A model generated the notes under the pieces. That model was not told the DNA's origin, made no database searches, and saw only the letters and a list, made by a program, of their open reading frames with translations. The position numbers and the translations under genes are program-made. From Paracoccus sp. (in: a-proteobacteria) (GTDB lineage: Bacteria > Pseudomonadota > Alphaproteobacteria > Rhodobacterales > Rhodobacteraceae), in assembly GCF_030538695.1 (NCBI RefSeq), contig NZ_JAUNTN010000027.1:1-41694 (forward strand): a DNA stretch of 41,694 bases, written 5' to 3'. Every line of letters starts with the position of its first letter. Positions within the stretch are counted from its first letter, which is position 1. Positions 33,974 through 41,694 of the stretch are shown here, in pieces.

Positions 33974-34861
33974 ATGACCAACAAATACTGCCTCACCGTT
34001 GCCTGCCCGACCCGGCGCGGCATCGTCGCCGCCATTGCCGGTTTTCTGGCCGAAAACGGCTGCAACATCACCGATAGCTCGCAATTCGACGATCTGGAAA
34101 CCGGACGGTTTTTCATGCGCGTCAGCTTTGCCCCGGAAACCGGCGTTGATCTGGATGCCCTGCGCGCGGCCTTTGCCCCAGTCGAGACCGAACTGGACAT
34201 GATCGCCAGTTTCCATGACGAATCCGACAAGATGAAGGTCGTCATTATGGTCAGCCGATTTGGCCATTGCCTGAACGATCTGCTTTATCGCTGGCAGATC
34301 GGGGCGCTGCCGATCGACATTGTGGCGGTGATCTCGAATCACATGGATTATCAAAAGGTTGTCGTCAATCACGACATTCCCTTCCATTGCATCAAAGTGA
34401 CCCGCGCAAACAAGCCCGAGGCCGAGGCGCAATTGCTGCGCATCATCGAGGATTCGGGCGCCGAGCTGGTGGTTCTGGCGCGCTATATGCAGGTGCTCTC
34501 GGATACGCTTTGTCAGGAAATGTCGGGGCGGATCATCAATATCCACCACTCATTCCTGCCCAGCTTCAAAGGCGCGAACCCCTATAAGCAAGCTTATGAG
34601 CGGGGGGTGAAACTGATTGGGGCGACCTCGCATTATGTGACCGCTGATCTGGACGAAGGCCCGATCATCGAGCAGGATACGATCCGCGTCACCCATGCTC
34701 AATCGGCCGATGATTATGTCAGCCTTGGCCGTGATGTCGAAAGCCAGGTTCTGGCACGCGCGATCCACGCCCATATACACCGCCGGGTTTTCCTGAATGG
34801 CAACAAGACGGTCGTGTTCCCGGCCTCGCCCGGCTCTTATGCCTCGGAACGGATGGGCTAA
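33974..34861 (+). CDS. purU: Formyltetrahydrofolate deformylase
   Basis: The 295-residue protein has an N-terminal ACT domain (residues about 5-85: YCLTVACPTRRGIVAAIAGFLAENG) and a C-terminal formyltransferase-like domain with the catalytic HHSFLPSF and GATSHYVTADLDEGPII motifs, giving the Asn/His/Asp set used by PurU. It hydrolyses formyl-tetrahydrofolate to formate and tetrahydrofolate, which recycles the cofactor and releases the methyl carbon as formate for oxidation. It follows folD by 27 bases and ends the operon. Confidence 0.94.
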   Translation: MTNKYCLTVACPTRRGIVAAIAGFLAENGCNITDSSQFDDLETGRFFMRVSFAPETGVDLDALRAAFAPVETELDMIASFHDESDKMKVVIMVSRFGHCLNDLLYRWQIGALPIDIVAVISNHMDYQKVVVNHDIPFHCIKVTRANKPEAEAQLLRIIEDSGAELVVLARYMQVLSDTLCQEMSGRIINIHHSFLPSFKGANPYKQAYERGVKLIGATSHYVTADLDEGPIIEQDTIRVTHAQSADDYVSLGRDVESQVLARAIHAHIHRRVFLNGNKTVVFPASPGSYASERMG

Positions 34862-34925
34862 TCTGCAAGGCTTGCCTTTCCCCTGCCGATAGGGGACAGA
34901 GCGTCAGAGCAACGCGGATAAGCAC

Positions 34926-35570
34926 ATGGCAGCCAAGCGCGCCGATCAGGACAAGCTGACCCAGAACCCCCATGCCCTGCGCGACGCGCCCGAGCGTAAC
35001 CTTGAGGTTGCCATCGGGCGCGTCGTGCGCGATCTGCGCAAGCGTCAGCGCATGACCGGCGCCGATCTGGCCGCGCAGACCGGGCTGTCGATCGGGATGC
35101 TGTCCAAGATCGAAAACGGCATGATCTCGCCCTCGCTGAACACGTTGCAGGTGCTGGCCAATGCGCTGCGCGTGCCGCTGATCCAACTGTTTCAGGGCTA
35201 TGGCGAGGCGCGGGGCGCGATGCATGTCAAATCGGGCGAGGGGGTCGAGATCGACCGCGCGGGCACCCGCGCTGGACATCAATATCACCTGCTGGGCCAT
35301 ATCGGTTCGAACGATTCAGGCGTCGTGGTCGAACCTTACATGATCGTCCTGACTACCGAAAGCGACCGTTTCCCGACCTTTCAGCACGAAGGCATCGAAC
35401 TGCTGTATATGCTCGACGGCATCGTCGGCTATCGCCACGGCGAACAGGTCTATCGGTTAGAGCCGGGCGATACGCTGTTGTTCGACGCCGATGCGCCGCA
35501 TGGGCCGGTCGATCTGGTCGAATTGCCCGCGCGCTATCTGTCGATCATCTCTTATCCACAGAGCAAATAA
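34926..35570 (+). CDS. XRE-family regulator with C-terminal cupin domain
   Basis: The 214-residue protein has an XRE helix-turn-helix at residues about 44-65 (TGADLAAQTGLSIGMLSKIE) and a cupin sensor domain from about residue 130 (FQHEGIELLYMLDGIVGYRHGEQVYRLEPGDTLLFDADAPHG), with metal-binding-type His and Glu positions. Such regulators often respond to small amines, amino acids or sugars. It follows purU by 64 bases and points the same way, so it may sense a pathway compound and act on amt or the catabolic operons. The ligand is unknown. The ATG at 34926 is chosen as the first in-frame start. Confidence 0.88.
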   Translation: MAAKRADQDKLTQNPHALRDAPERNLEVAIGRVVRDLRKRQRMTGADLAAQTGLSIGMLSKIENGMISPSLNTLQVLANALRVPLIQLFQGYGEARGAMHVKSGEGVEIDRAGTRAGHQYHLLGHIGSNDSGVVVEPYMIVLTTESDRFPTFQHEGIELLYMLDGIVGYRHGEQVYRLEPGDTLLFDADAPHGPVDLVELPARYLSIISYPQSK

Positions 35571-35571
35571 A

Positions 35572-35597
35572 ACCGGGTGCCCGTAAAGGCACCCGGT
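35572..35597. terminator. Bidirectional terminator between the cupin regulator and amt
   Basis: A perfect 10-bp stem (35572-35581 with 35588-35597) has a 6-base loop. On the minus strand it is followed by TTTTATTTG, so it works best for amt. On the plus strand no T-run follows, though it may still serve the cupin regulator gene. Confidence 0.7.
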
Positions 35598-35613
35598 GCA
35601 AAGGTTGGCAGGA

Positions 35614-37011
35614 TCAGACGCCCTCCTCGGCCGTGCGCCGAACCACCGTTTGGGTCTGTGCCACGCCCTCGGACGGCGGTAGGAGTGCCGCGCCAAACAG
35701 CCCGTCATCCAGCCGATAGCCCGTTTCGCCATGCTCGGCCGTGTCCAGCCCGTCATGTTCGGTTTCGGCATCGGCGCGCAGCCCGCCGGTGATTGTCGCT
35801 GTCAGCTTCAGCGCGATCACCGTGGTCAGCGCGCAATAGGCCATCGAAAAGGCCATGATCGCCAGTTGCACGCCCATTTGCGAAACTAGGCCGCGCCCCT
35901 CGGGCCAGCCGGTCCCGCCAAGCGCGGGTGCGGCAAAGATCACCGTCAGGATGCCGCCGACGATCCCCGCCACGCCATGCACGCCAAACACGTCGAAACT
36001 GTCGTCATAGCCGATGCGGCGCTTGACGACCTCGACCGCCCAAAGACAGATTGGCGCGGTCAGAAAGCCGATCACGATGGCGCCCGCCGAGCCGACAAAG
36101 CCACAGGCCGGGGTCACCGCGACCAGACCGGCAATCGCGCCCGACAGCAGCCCAAAGGTCGAGGCGCGCTTGCGATGTACCCATTCGACCGCCATCCAGC
36201 CCAAGGCACCGCCCGCTCCGCCGACCATGGTGTTCAGCATCACCATTCCGGTAAAGCCGTTGATCGCCAGCGCGCAGCCGCCGCAAAAGGCCAGCCAGCC
36301 GACCCAGAGCATCGCCCCGCCGGTATAGGTCATGGTCATGTTATGGGGCGCCATCATCACGCTGCCATAGCCCCGGCGCGGCCCGATCATCAGCGCACAG
36401 ATCAGCGCCGCCAACCCGGCATTCAGGTGCACGACATTGCCGCCCGCGAAATCCTGTGGCTCGACGCCGATCACCCAGCCGCTGCCCCATGCCATATGGG
36501 CCATGGGCACATAGTTGATCAGCAGCCAGATTGCCAGAAACAGCAGCACAGCGGCGAATTTCATGCGCTCGGCAAAGGCGCCGATAATCAGCGGGGGCGT
36601 GATCGCGGCGAACATCATCATGAACAGCACGAAAATATATTCCGGGATCGTCCCGACCATACTGTCGGGCGTGACCCCCGCCAGCAGCACCCGGTCCAAC
36701 CCGCCGATGAACCCGTCCACCGGGCCGCCATCGGTAAAGGCCAGCGAATATCCGATCACGATCCACAGCACGCAGCACAGGGCGATGCTGGCGAACATCT
36801 GGGTCATCACTGACAGCACGTTTTTCGAACGTGCCATGCCCGCATAAAAAAGCCCTAGCCCTGGCAGCATCATCAGCATGACGAGCAAGGCGCAGGTGGC
36901 TACAAAGGCGGTATCGGCTGCGCTAAAGCCCGGCTCGGCCTCCTGCGCAAGCGCTATGTGCGGCGACAGCACAACAAGTGCGGTCACCAGACTGGTCATA
37001 TTGAGTTTCAT
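35614..37011 (-). CDS. amt: Ammonium transporter (AmtB type)
   Basis: The 465-residue protein has an N-terminal signal peptide (MKLNMTSLVTALVVLSPHIALA, residues 1-22) followed by 11 predicted membrane helices. It carries the Amt motifs DTAFVATCALLVMLMMLPGLGLFYAG, the DFAGGNVVHLNAG twin-His region and DSFDVFGVHGVAGIVGG. It imports ammonium across the inner membrane. Beside a methylated-amine pathway it may recapture ammonium that leaks from amine breakdown, or take up methylammonium. It is divergent from the window's other right-hand genes, and no glnK is adjacent. The extended polar C-terminus is longer than in E. coli AmtB. Confidence 0.94.
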   Translation of the reverse strand: MKLNMTSLVTALVVLSPHIALAQEAEPGFSAADTAFVATCALLVMLMMLPGLGLFYAGMARSKNVLSVMTQMFASIALCCVLWIVIGYSLAFTDGGPVDGFIGGLDRVLLAGVTPDSMVGTIPEYIFVLFMMMFAAITPPLIIGAFAERMKFAAVLLFLAIWLLINYVPMAHMAWGSGWVIGVEPQDFAGGNVVHLNAGLAALICALMIGPRRGYGSVMMAPHNMTMTYTGGAMLWVGWLAFCGGCALAINGFTGMVMLNTMVGGAGGALGWMAVEWVHRKRASTFGLLSGAIAGLVAVTPACGFVGSAGAIVIGFLTAPICLWAVEVVKRRIGYDDSFDVFGVHGVAGIVGGILTVIFAAPALGGTGWPEGRGLVSQMGVQLAIMAFSMAYCALTTVIALKLTATITGGLRADAETEHDGLDTAEHGETGYRLDDGLFGAALLPPSEGVAQTQTVVRRTAEEGV

Positions 37012-37214
37012 GGACGCCCCGTGCGGTTAGGTTGCGTGTCCATCATCAGGGATTCTGGGCACCCAAAAAGTTTCTTTTTAGGAAATTGTATGCATTCTAT
37101 GGAATGTTTGTTGACTGCCGGATTGCGTGCCATCATGCCCAGATTTTCGGCAGACCATACAGAAATCGCAGGACGGCCCGGCCCTGAAATCAGCAATCTA
37201 TTCCCCCGGAACTG
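37012..37214. promoter_or_regulatory. Upstream region of amt
   Basis: The region is AT-rich next to amt (37065-37110). CATTC at 37093-37097 is inverted as GAATG at 37102-37106. A sequence with TGGCACG on the minus strand near 37130 resembles half of a sigma-54 site, but the GG-GC spacing is off by one, so I do not call it. The right end runs into the IS5-family element. Confidence 0.4.
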
Positions 37215-38058
37215 TAGGCTCCAGACTCATTGATTTTCACAGCCAGAAGAGGACAGTCGCAGCGAGCATGATCGTGGAGAAGAAGGTTTCCGGGCACCGG
37301 TCGTATCGCGTAGCGACGCGCCGCCAGTCTTTCAGGCGTCCGAACATGATCTCGATGCGGGTGCGCCGTTTATAGCGCCGCTTGTCGTATTTCACCGGCT
37401 TCTTGCGGGACTTCCGACCGGGGATGCAGGGCGTTATCCCCTTGTCTTCCAACGCATCTCTGAACCAGTCAGCGTCATAGCCGCGGTCGGCCAGCAGCCA
37501 CTCCGCCTTCGGCAGGCTGCCCAGCATCGCCGCCGCGCCGGTGTAATCGCTGACCTGGCCGGCCGACATGAAAAATCCGATCGGCCGCCCCCTGGCATCG
37601 ACAACAGCGTGCAGTTTGGTGTTCATGCCGCCTTTTGTTCGCCCGATCTGACGCGCGCGCGCCCCTTTTTGACCCGCAGGCTCGACGCCGTGCGGTGCGC
37701 CTTGAGGTAGGTTGCGTCGATCATGATGGTCTTGTGTTCAGCGCGCTCGGTGGCCAGGCCCACCAGGATCCGGGCGAAGACCCCGTTGTCGCTCCAGCGC
37801 TTCCACCGGTTGTAGAGGGTCTTCACAGGGCCGTATTCCTTCGGCGCATCACACCAGCGCAACCCATTGCGATTGATGAATATTATACCGCTCAGGACGC
37901 GCCGATCATCAACACGCGGCTTGCCATGGCTCTTGGGAAAGAACGGCTTCAGGCGCTCCATCTGCGCGTCGGAAAGCCAGTATAGGTTGCTCATCGGTCA
38001 GTCTCCTTGCGGAGCCTGAATCACGACAGAAACCTGAAATCAATGGGTCTGGAGCCTA
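37215..38058 (-). mobile_element. Intact IS5-family (IS427-type) insertion sequence
   Basis: The ends are near-perfect inverted repeats: 37217-37237 (GGCTCCAGACTCATTGATTTT) matches the reverse complement of 38036-38056 except for two positions. The flanking TA on both sides (37215-37216 and 38057-38058) is the target duplication. The 840-bp element carries two overlapping minus-strand frames for one transposase, as is usual for IS427-group elements. It separates amt from the right-hand region and appears recent because the ends and the frames are intact. Confidence 0.88.
37237..37994 (-). CDS. IS5-family transposase, two frames joined by programmed frameshift
   Basis: The first frame (37994-37623, 123 residues) holds the N-terminal region and the first catalytic Asp (IMIDATYLKAH). 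The second (37626-37237, 129 residues) holds the second Asp (ADRGYD) and the Glu (RIEIMFGRLKDWRR). They overlap by four bases at a point where a frameshift would produce a single ~250-residue DDE enzyme. That is a standard feature of IS427-type elements, so this is not evidence of decay. RARVRSGEQKAA is the end of the first frame. The enzyme moves the element by cut-and-paste. Confidence 0.9.
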
Positions 38059-38432
38059 GGCTTTCTTTGACCGCTAGGTGGCACCGCCGTTGGGCCGCTT
38101 TCTACCCTTCCTCTCGGCTTTTCCTCGAACCTACTTGCCTCTTCGCAAGGCAGAGATATGAAACCCCGGCTCGCAACGGTGCTCATCTTTTCCAACTGTA
38201 TGCGGTTGCCACGTGTCTTGCGAATCGGGGGTTCCGCTTGGGTCGCGACCTTGCCCTAAACTAGCGCATCGCCCTTGGTGGACTTCACGGCTTGGACCCT
38301 AGAGTTTTCCTATTTACCGCCGTTTCTACGCTGCACGACGACGGCAGCTAAACAACTATTGCAAAACAATAAATCGTTGTTTCGTCTGGTCTCTGCAATC
38401 GTCAGAAACAACCAGGAGGAGGTAGCGCAGCC
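38059..38432. promoter_or_regulatory. Upstream region of the alpA-like gene with nested dyad
   Basis: No gene is seen in the first 290 bases. A nested dyad lies at 38350-38382: AAACAAC pairs with GTTGTTT (38376-38382) and, inside, TATTG (38357-38361) pairs with CAATA (38367-38371). It lies about 50 bases before the alpA-like start and is a candidate operator or attenuator. AGGAGGAGG just before the ATG is a very strong ribosome binding site. Confidence 0.5.
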
Positions 38433-38660
38433 ATGCGTCAACCAGACCGTATCATCCGCATGAACACCGTTCTCGCCCGCACCGGCCTGTCCCGGTCCAC
38501 CATCTATCGCAAGATCGCTGAAGGCACGTTCCCGCCCCAGCTGAAGATCAGCACCAATGGCGCGGGCTGGCATGAATCCGACATCAACCGCTGGGTCGCC
38601 AATCCCGCAGGATGGCGACCGCGCGGCGAGTTCGACTTCTATGACTTCTATGACTTCTGA
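38433..38660 (+). CDS. AlpA-family helix-turn-helix regulator
   Basis: The 75-residue protein is an AlpA/excisionase-like HTH protein: RMNTVLARTGLSRSTIYRKIAEGTFPPQLKIS, then GWHESDINRWVAN. Such proteins promote excision or regulate the integrase of prophage-like elements. The start lies just after AGGAGGAGG. The C-terminus ends in the repeat FYDFYDF, produced by three copies of a 9-base unit (GACTTCTAT), and it overlaps the start of the next gene in another frame. The recombinase 1 kb downstream is its probable partner. Confidence 0.85.
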   Translation: MRQPDRIIRMNTVLARTGLSRSTIYRKIAEGTFPPQLKISTNGAGWHESDINRWVANPAGWRPRGEFDFYDFYDF

Positions 38661-38910
38661 TAGCGAGGACGATAGCGGGAAGCGGAGACCGGCGAACGAC
38701 AACCACCCGCCCGATGGACAGGATGCCGGGCAGGCGGCGTATGCGTCCGAGCGGGTAGATGCGGTGGTGCTGACCATAGCCCGGCTGATCGGACGCCAGA
38801 TCGCGCGGGAGCATTTCAAGACGTTGCAGGCCGCCAACGACAACCAGCCGCCCAAGCGTCGGACAGACACGCAGGAAGATGATCGTTCCGGTGAGGATGA
38901 GGACCAATAG
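38641..38910 (+). CDS. Recombinase-associated small protein
   Basis: The frame begins with ATG at 38641 or 38650, both inside the end of the alpA-like gene, so the genes overlap in different frames. The protein is acidic/polar at both ends with a central helix containing ARLIGRQIAREHFKTL and two NDNxPP motifs. The ARLIGRQIARE block is shared with the truncated gene at the left edge of the window. Genes like this sit between an AlpA regulator and a serine recombinase in alphaproteobacterial elements. I do not know its function. Confidence 0.65.
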   Translation: MTSMTSDSEDDSGKRRPANDNHPPDGQDAGQAAYASERVDAVVLTIARLIGRQIAREHFKTLQAANDNQPPKRRTDTQEDDRSGEDEDQ

Positions 38911-38932
38911 CAGCCGAGGTTCGGTCTTTCGG

Positions 38933-38976
38933 TTGAAAGATCGGAGTGGAGGCGCTATCTAGATCATAAATCTAGA
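38933..38976 (+). promoter_or_regulatory. Promoter and operator of the vapBC pair
   Basis: TTGAAA (38933-38938) and TATCTA (38956-38961) are spaced by 17 bases. Two copies of TCTAGA (38958-38963 and 38971-38976) form a dyad covering the -10 region. This fits autorepression by the VapB-VapC complex. AAGGAG follows directly as the ribosome binding site. Confidence 0.65.
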
Positions 38977-38987
38977 AGGAGACTGGC

Positions 38988-39260
38988 ATGGCCTTGAGCA
39001 TCAAGACCGAGGAAGCGGACCGGCTGGCACGGGAACTGTCCCGCCTGACCGGCGAGACCATGACGGACGCCATCACGCAGGCCATGCGTGAGCGGCTGGA
39101 ACGCCTGCGCGCCGAGCAGGAGGCGCAGCGTGACTATGTTTCGCGCATGAAGGCATTCGTCCGCGAGCGCGCCAACCGTTATGACCGTCGCCCGGTCACG
39201 AAACAGGAATGGGATGAAGCGGTCGGCGATACGCCCGAAGAGCTTGGTTTCTCCCGATGA
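38988..39260 (+). CDS. VapB-type antitoxin (PSK/Rv0623-like)
   Basis: The 90-residue protein begins with [38 protein letters not shown], a DNA-binding ribbon-helix-helix-like N-terminus typical of Rv0623-type VapB. A C-terminal toxin-binding part with a Trp/Glu-rich segment follows. It overlaps the toxin gene by four bases (ATGA). The antitoxin neutralises the neighbouring PIN nuclease and represses the operon through the TCTAGA dyad upstream. Confidence 0.85.
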   Translation: MALSIKTEEADRLARELSRLTGETMTDAITQAMRERLERLRAEQEAQRDYVSRMKAFVRERANRYDRRPVTKQEWDEAVGDTPEELGFSR

Positions 39261-39670
39261 TGATTGTCGATGCGTCCGCGATCATTGCGATCATGTTCGA
39301 AGAGCCGGAAGCGCCCGACTGCATGGCCGCTCTCCAGACAGGTGCTTCGCGCCTCATATCGGCGGTGAACTATGTCGAGGCTGGCACCGTCATGGCGGGC
39401 AGGATCAGGAACGGGGACCGGCACGAAGCGATTGCCGATCTGGATGCGTTTCTGGCCGATTTCCGCATCGCCATTGCCTCCACGGATGAAAGCCTCGCGC
39501 GCGCCGCGATGCGGGCGCGTCTGGACTACGGCAAGGGGTTCGGCACACGGGGCGGCCTGAACTTCGGCGATTGCTTTGCCTATGCCCTCGCCAAACGGCA
39601 CTCGGCCCCGCTTCTGTATGTCGGTGACGATTTCGCGCTGACTGATGTTCAGTCCGCATTGTCGCGGTAG
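39257..39670 (+). CDS. VapC-type PIN-domain toxin
   Basis: The 137-residue protein is a VapC ribonuclease: an initial acidic residue in [10 protein letters not shown], a middle Glu in NYVEAGTVM, and late acidic residues in [12 protein letters not shown] and VGDDFALTD, which fit the PIN-domain metal site. It cleaves specific RNAs when freed from VapB. It lies between the antitoxin and the recombinase and probably helps keep the element in the host. Confidence 0.88.
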   Translation: MMIVDASAIIAIMFEEPEAPDCMAALQTGASRLISAVNYVEAGTVMAGRIRNGDRHEAIADLDAFLADFRIAIASTDESLARAAMRARLDYGKGFGTRGGLNFGDCFAYALAKRHSAPLLYVGDDFALTDVQSALSR

Positions 39671-39699
39671 GGGACCGCCAAGAGGAAAGGATTGAAGTC

Positions 39700-41462
39700 A
39701 TGACCAGCGCAGCCCTTTATGCCCGCTATTCCGATGAGAAGCAGAGCGAGGCGCCCATCGAGGACCAGTTCCGGCTCTGCCGCGAACATGCGGGGCGGGA
39801 GCGGTGGCAGATTGTCGGTTCCTATGAGGATGCGGCCATATCCGGTGCCAGTACGATCCTGCGCCCCGGCATCCAGCGGCTGATGCGCGATGCGCAGCAT
39901 GGCGAGTTCAACATCCTCCTGGCCGAGGCGCTGGACCGCATCAGCCGCGATCAGGCAGACGTGGCCACCCTGTTCAAACACCTGAAATTCGCAGGTGTCA
40001 CTATCGTCACGCTGGCCGAGGGCGAAATCTCCGAGCTTCATGTCGGGCTGAAAGGCACGATGAACGCGCTGTTCCTGAAAGACCTCGCTATGAAGACCCA
40101 CCGGGGCCTGCGGGGCAGGGTAGAGAAGGGTAGGTGGGCGGCGGGCTCTGCTACGGCTATCGCGTTGTGAAGAAGTTTGACGGTAATGGCGAGCCGATCC
40201 GGGGCGACCGCGAGATCATCCCCGAGGAAGCGGAAATCGTCCGCCGTATCTTTGGCGAGTTTGCGTCCGGCAAAAGCCCCAAGGCTATCACCGTCGATCT
40301 GAATCGCGATGGCATTCCCGGCCCGCTTGGCCGGGCATGGGGCGACACCAGTATCCGGGGCCATGTCTCGCGCGGCACCGGCATCGTCAACAACGAGCTA
40401 TATGTCGGCGTTCTGGTATGGAACCGCCTGCGCTTCGTCAAAGACCCGTTCACCGGCAAGCGTGTGTCGCGCATCAACCCGGAAACGGCATGGATCAGAA
40501 CCGAGGTTCCGCATCTGCGCATCGTGGACGATGCGCTCTGGCAGGCAGTCAGAAACCGCCAGAAGGACATCGCCGTCCTGTTCGAGGCGACCGCCGAGGG
40601 TGTCAGAAGGGCCAAGGCGCGCAAGCTGCACGAGAAGAAGCGCCCCGTTTCCCTTCTTTCCGGCCTGCTGACCTGCGGTTGCTGCTCCGGCAGATATGGC
40701 CTCATCATGCGCGACCGCTATGGTTGCCTCAACCACCATCGGCGCGGCACCTGCGACAACAACAGGACCATCACCCGCGACAGGATCGAGGAACGGGTGC
40801 TGTCCGGTCTGAAAGACAGGCTGATTTCCTCGCGCGCCGTCGAGGAAACCGTCCGCGCCTTCGCCGAGGAAATGAATCGCCTGAACCGTGAGCGCCGCGC
40901 GCAGGGCGAGCAGAATCGCAAGGCGCTGGCAAAGATCGAGAAGGCCATCGCCGGGATCATCGCGGCCATTGAGGACGGCATGTATCAGCCATCCATGAAG
41001 GCGCGCATGGACGAACTGGAGCGCCAGAAGGCCGAAATCATTGCCCATCAGTTGCAGGCACCCGCCGACACGCCGGACGTGCATCCCAACATCGCCAGCA
41101 TCTACCGCAAGCCGGTGGAGCGGTTCACCGATGCTCTGAATAGCGATGACGATGGCCGTATCGCCGCCGAGGAGCTGCGTTCTCTTATCGAAGAAGTTGT
41201 TCTCATGCCGGGCGAAAGGCGCGGCGAGGTTCATGCCAAGCTATGCGGCGAGTTGTTCGGCATCCTCGACTTCGTGGAAGCCGAACACCGACAGCGACCG
41301 GGGGAAGTTAGGACAAAGGTTGAGGCCTATCCCCGCAACCAATTCCTACGATTTCGCGCGACATTATGCGCCAAGCTACGAGCCGCTACGATTGGCCACG
41401 ACGCTGAATATGCAGGTCTAAATCGTGGTATGCCTTGCTGCGATCGGCCAGACAGATCCTAA
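39700..41462 (+). pseudogene. Large serine recombinase broken by a frameshift
   Basis: The first frame (39700-40170) holds the resolvase domain with ALYARYSDEKQS, the catalytic Ser, and EALDRISRDQADVATLF. Near 40130 the frame shifts and the rest continues from about 40134: GGGLCYGYRVVKKFDGNGEP, the recombinase domain (AITVDLNRDGIPGP), a zinc ribbon (LLTCGCCSG with Cys and RGTCDNN) and a coiled-coil end. The two frames join smoothly around GRVEKGR/GGGLCYGY, so a single base change is enough. Similarity to recombinases ends near 41285; the rest to 41462 is an unrelated tail. It would act on the element encoding alpA and vapBC. It is probably inactive unless the frameshift is a sequencing error. 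Confidence 0.85.
41326..41341 (+). other. 16-base match to the tRNA-fMet 3' end (attachment-site candidate)
   Basis: CCTATCCCCGCAACCA is identical to the last 16 bases of the tRNA-fMet remnant at 8326-8341, but lies in the opposite orientation. It is located just after the recombinase-like coding sequence ends. This is where such recombinases often carry their attachment site. No rest of a tRNA is present. Confidence 0.5.
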
Positions 41463-41694
41463 TGGAGTTTTGCGCTGCTGGTCGATGGGTCGCATGATCA
41501 GGCTTGTCCCCGAAATCCCCGCGTCGTTATAGGCTCCAACCATCTTCCACTTCTGCTCTGGTTGTCGAGGGAATAGCGGGCGGTAGAGGGCGACACCGAT
41601 CAGAACTGACTCCTATGCAACCTTGTCGAAGCGACTTGGCCGGATCAGCGCCACCCGGTTGCGCGGGCCGATTATAGGCTCCAGACCTTTCCGG
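41463..41694. other. Right-edge stretch with IS427-like ends
   Basis: TAGGCTCCAAC at 41530-41540 and TAGGCTCCAGACC at 41675-41687 resemble the left end of the IS427-type element (TAGGCTCCAGACTCATT). The second copy runs off the window and may be the start of another element. Between them, on the minus strand, 41667-41614 reads PRNRVALIRPSRFDKVA and a stop, which looks like the C-terminus of a transposase. No complete gene is visible. Confidence 0.45.

Noticed and set aside
37120..37140. Sigma-54-like promoter before amt
   Set aside because: TGGCACG is present on the minus strand, but the spacing to the GC of the -12 element is one base too long and the site is far from the start codon.
37237..37994. 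The two IS5-family frames as a broken transposase
   Set aside because: A frameshift between the two halves is normal for this IS group, and the catalytic residues and ends are intact.
1..41694. CRISPR array or rRNA genes
   Set aside because: No regularly spaced direct repeats and no rRNA-like sequence were seen on either strand.

Overview
The window is GC-rich alphaproteobacterial DNA, most like Rhodobacterales (Paracoccus/Roseobacter type). The call rests on gene content: a complete methylated-amine catabolic cluster of the marine/soil Rhodobacteraceae type, a typical tRNA-fMet 3' end, and many alphaproteobacterial integrative-element genes. The genus cannot be fixed from this sequence alone.

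Left third (1-14.9 kb): an accessory mosaic. In order it holds an edge-truncated recombinase-associated small protein; a truncated GHKL ATPase; an orphan type VI secretion adaptor/PAAR-like pair (DUF2169 and DUF4150); a 57-bp palindrome flanked by TA; an ICE-like remnant (hypothetical gene, orphan DNA methyltransferase, strongly structured intergenic segment, DUF2285-like protein); a gntR-benE-alaX block bracketed by two TGTCGC dyads, with alaX carrying two compensating frameshifts; a truncated unknown gene joined to a serine-recombinase tail that runs into a tRNA-fMet 3' remnant; a minus-strand operon of a HicA-like small protein, an HTH-like unknown protein and a GIY-YIG/DEDDh/DNA-binding fusion nuclease, followed by a frameshifted unknown gene; and IS3 debris around a decayed SAVED-like gene. 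The fusion-nuclease operon is the best candidate for an undescribed, possibly defensive, system.

Middle (14.9-37.0 kb): an intact trimethylamine-to-glutamate catabolic island. mgsABC-gmaS convert methylamine to gamma-glutamylmethylamide and N-methylglutamate. tmm-tdm-dmmDABC take trimethylamine through its N-oxide and dimethylamine to methylamine. mgdABCD oxidise N-methylglutamate, and folD-purU carry the tetrahydrofolate-bound carbon to formate. A GlxA/AraC-type and an XRE-cupin regulator lie inside or beside the catabolic operons, and amt, an ammonium transporter, closes the block. The genes fall into three tight plus-strand operons whose enzymes together form one pathway.

Right end (37.2-41.7 kb): an intact IS5-family (IS427-type) element with TA target duplications, an AlpA-type regulator, a small recombinase-associated protein, a VapBC toxin-antitoxin pair with a visible operator, and a large serine recombinase broken by one frameshift. 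Two further IS427-like ends lie near the edge. Similar recombinase pieces and tRNA-fMet 3' sequence occur at both ends of the catabolic region, which suggests it sits among integrative-element remnants.
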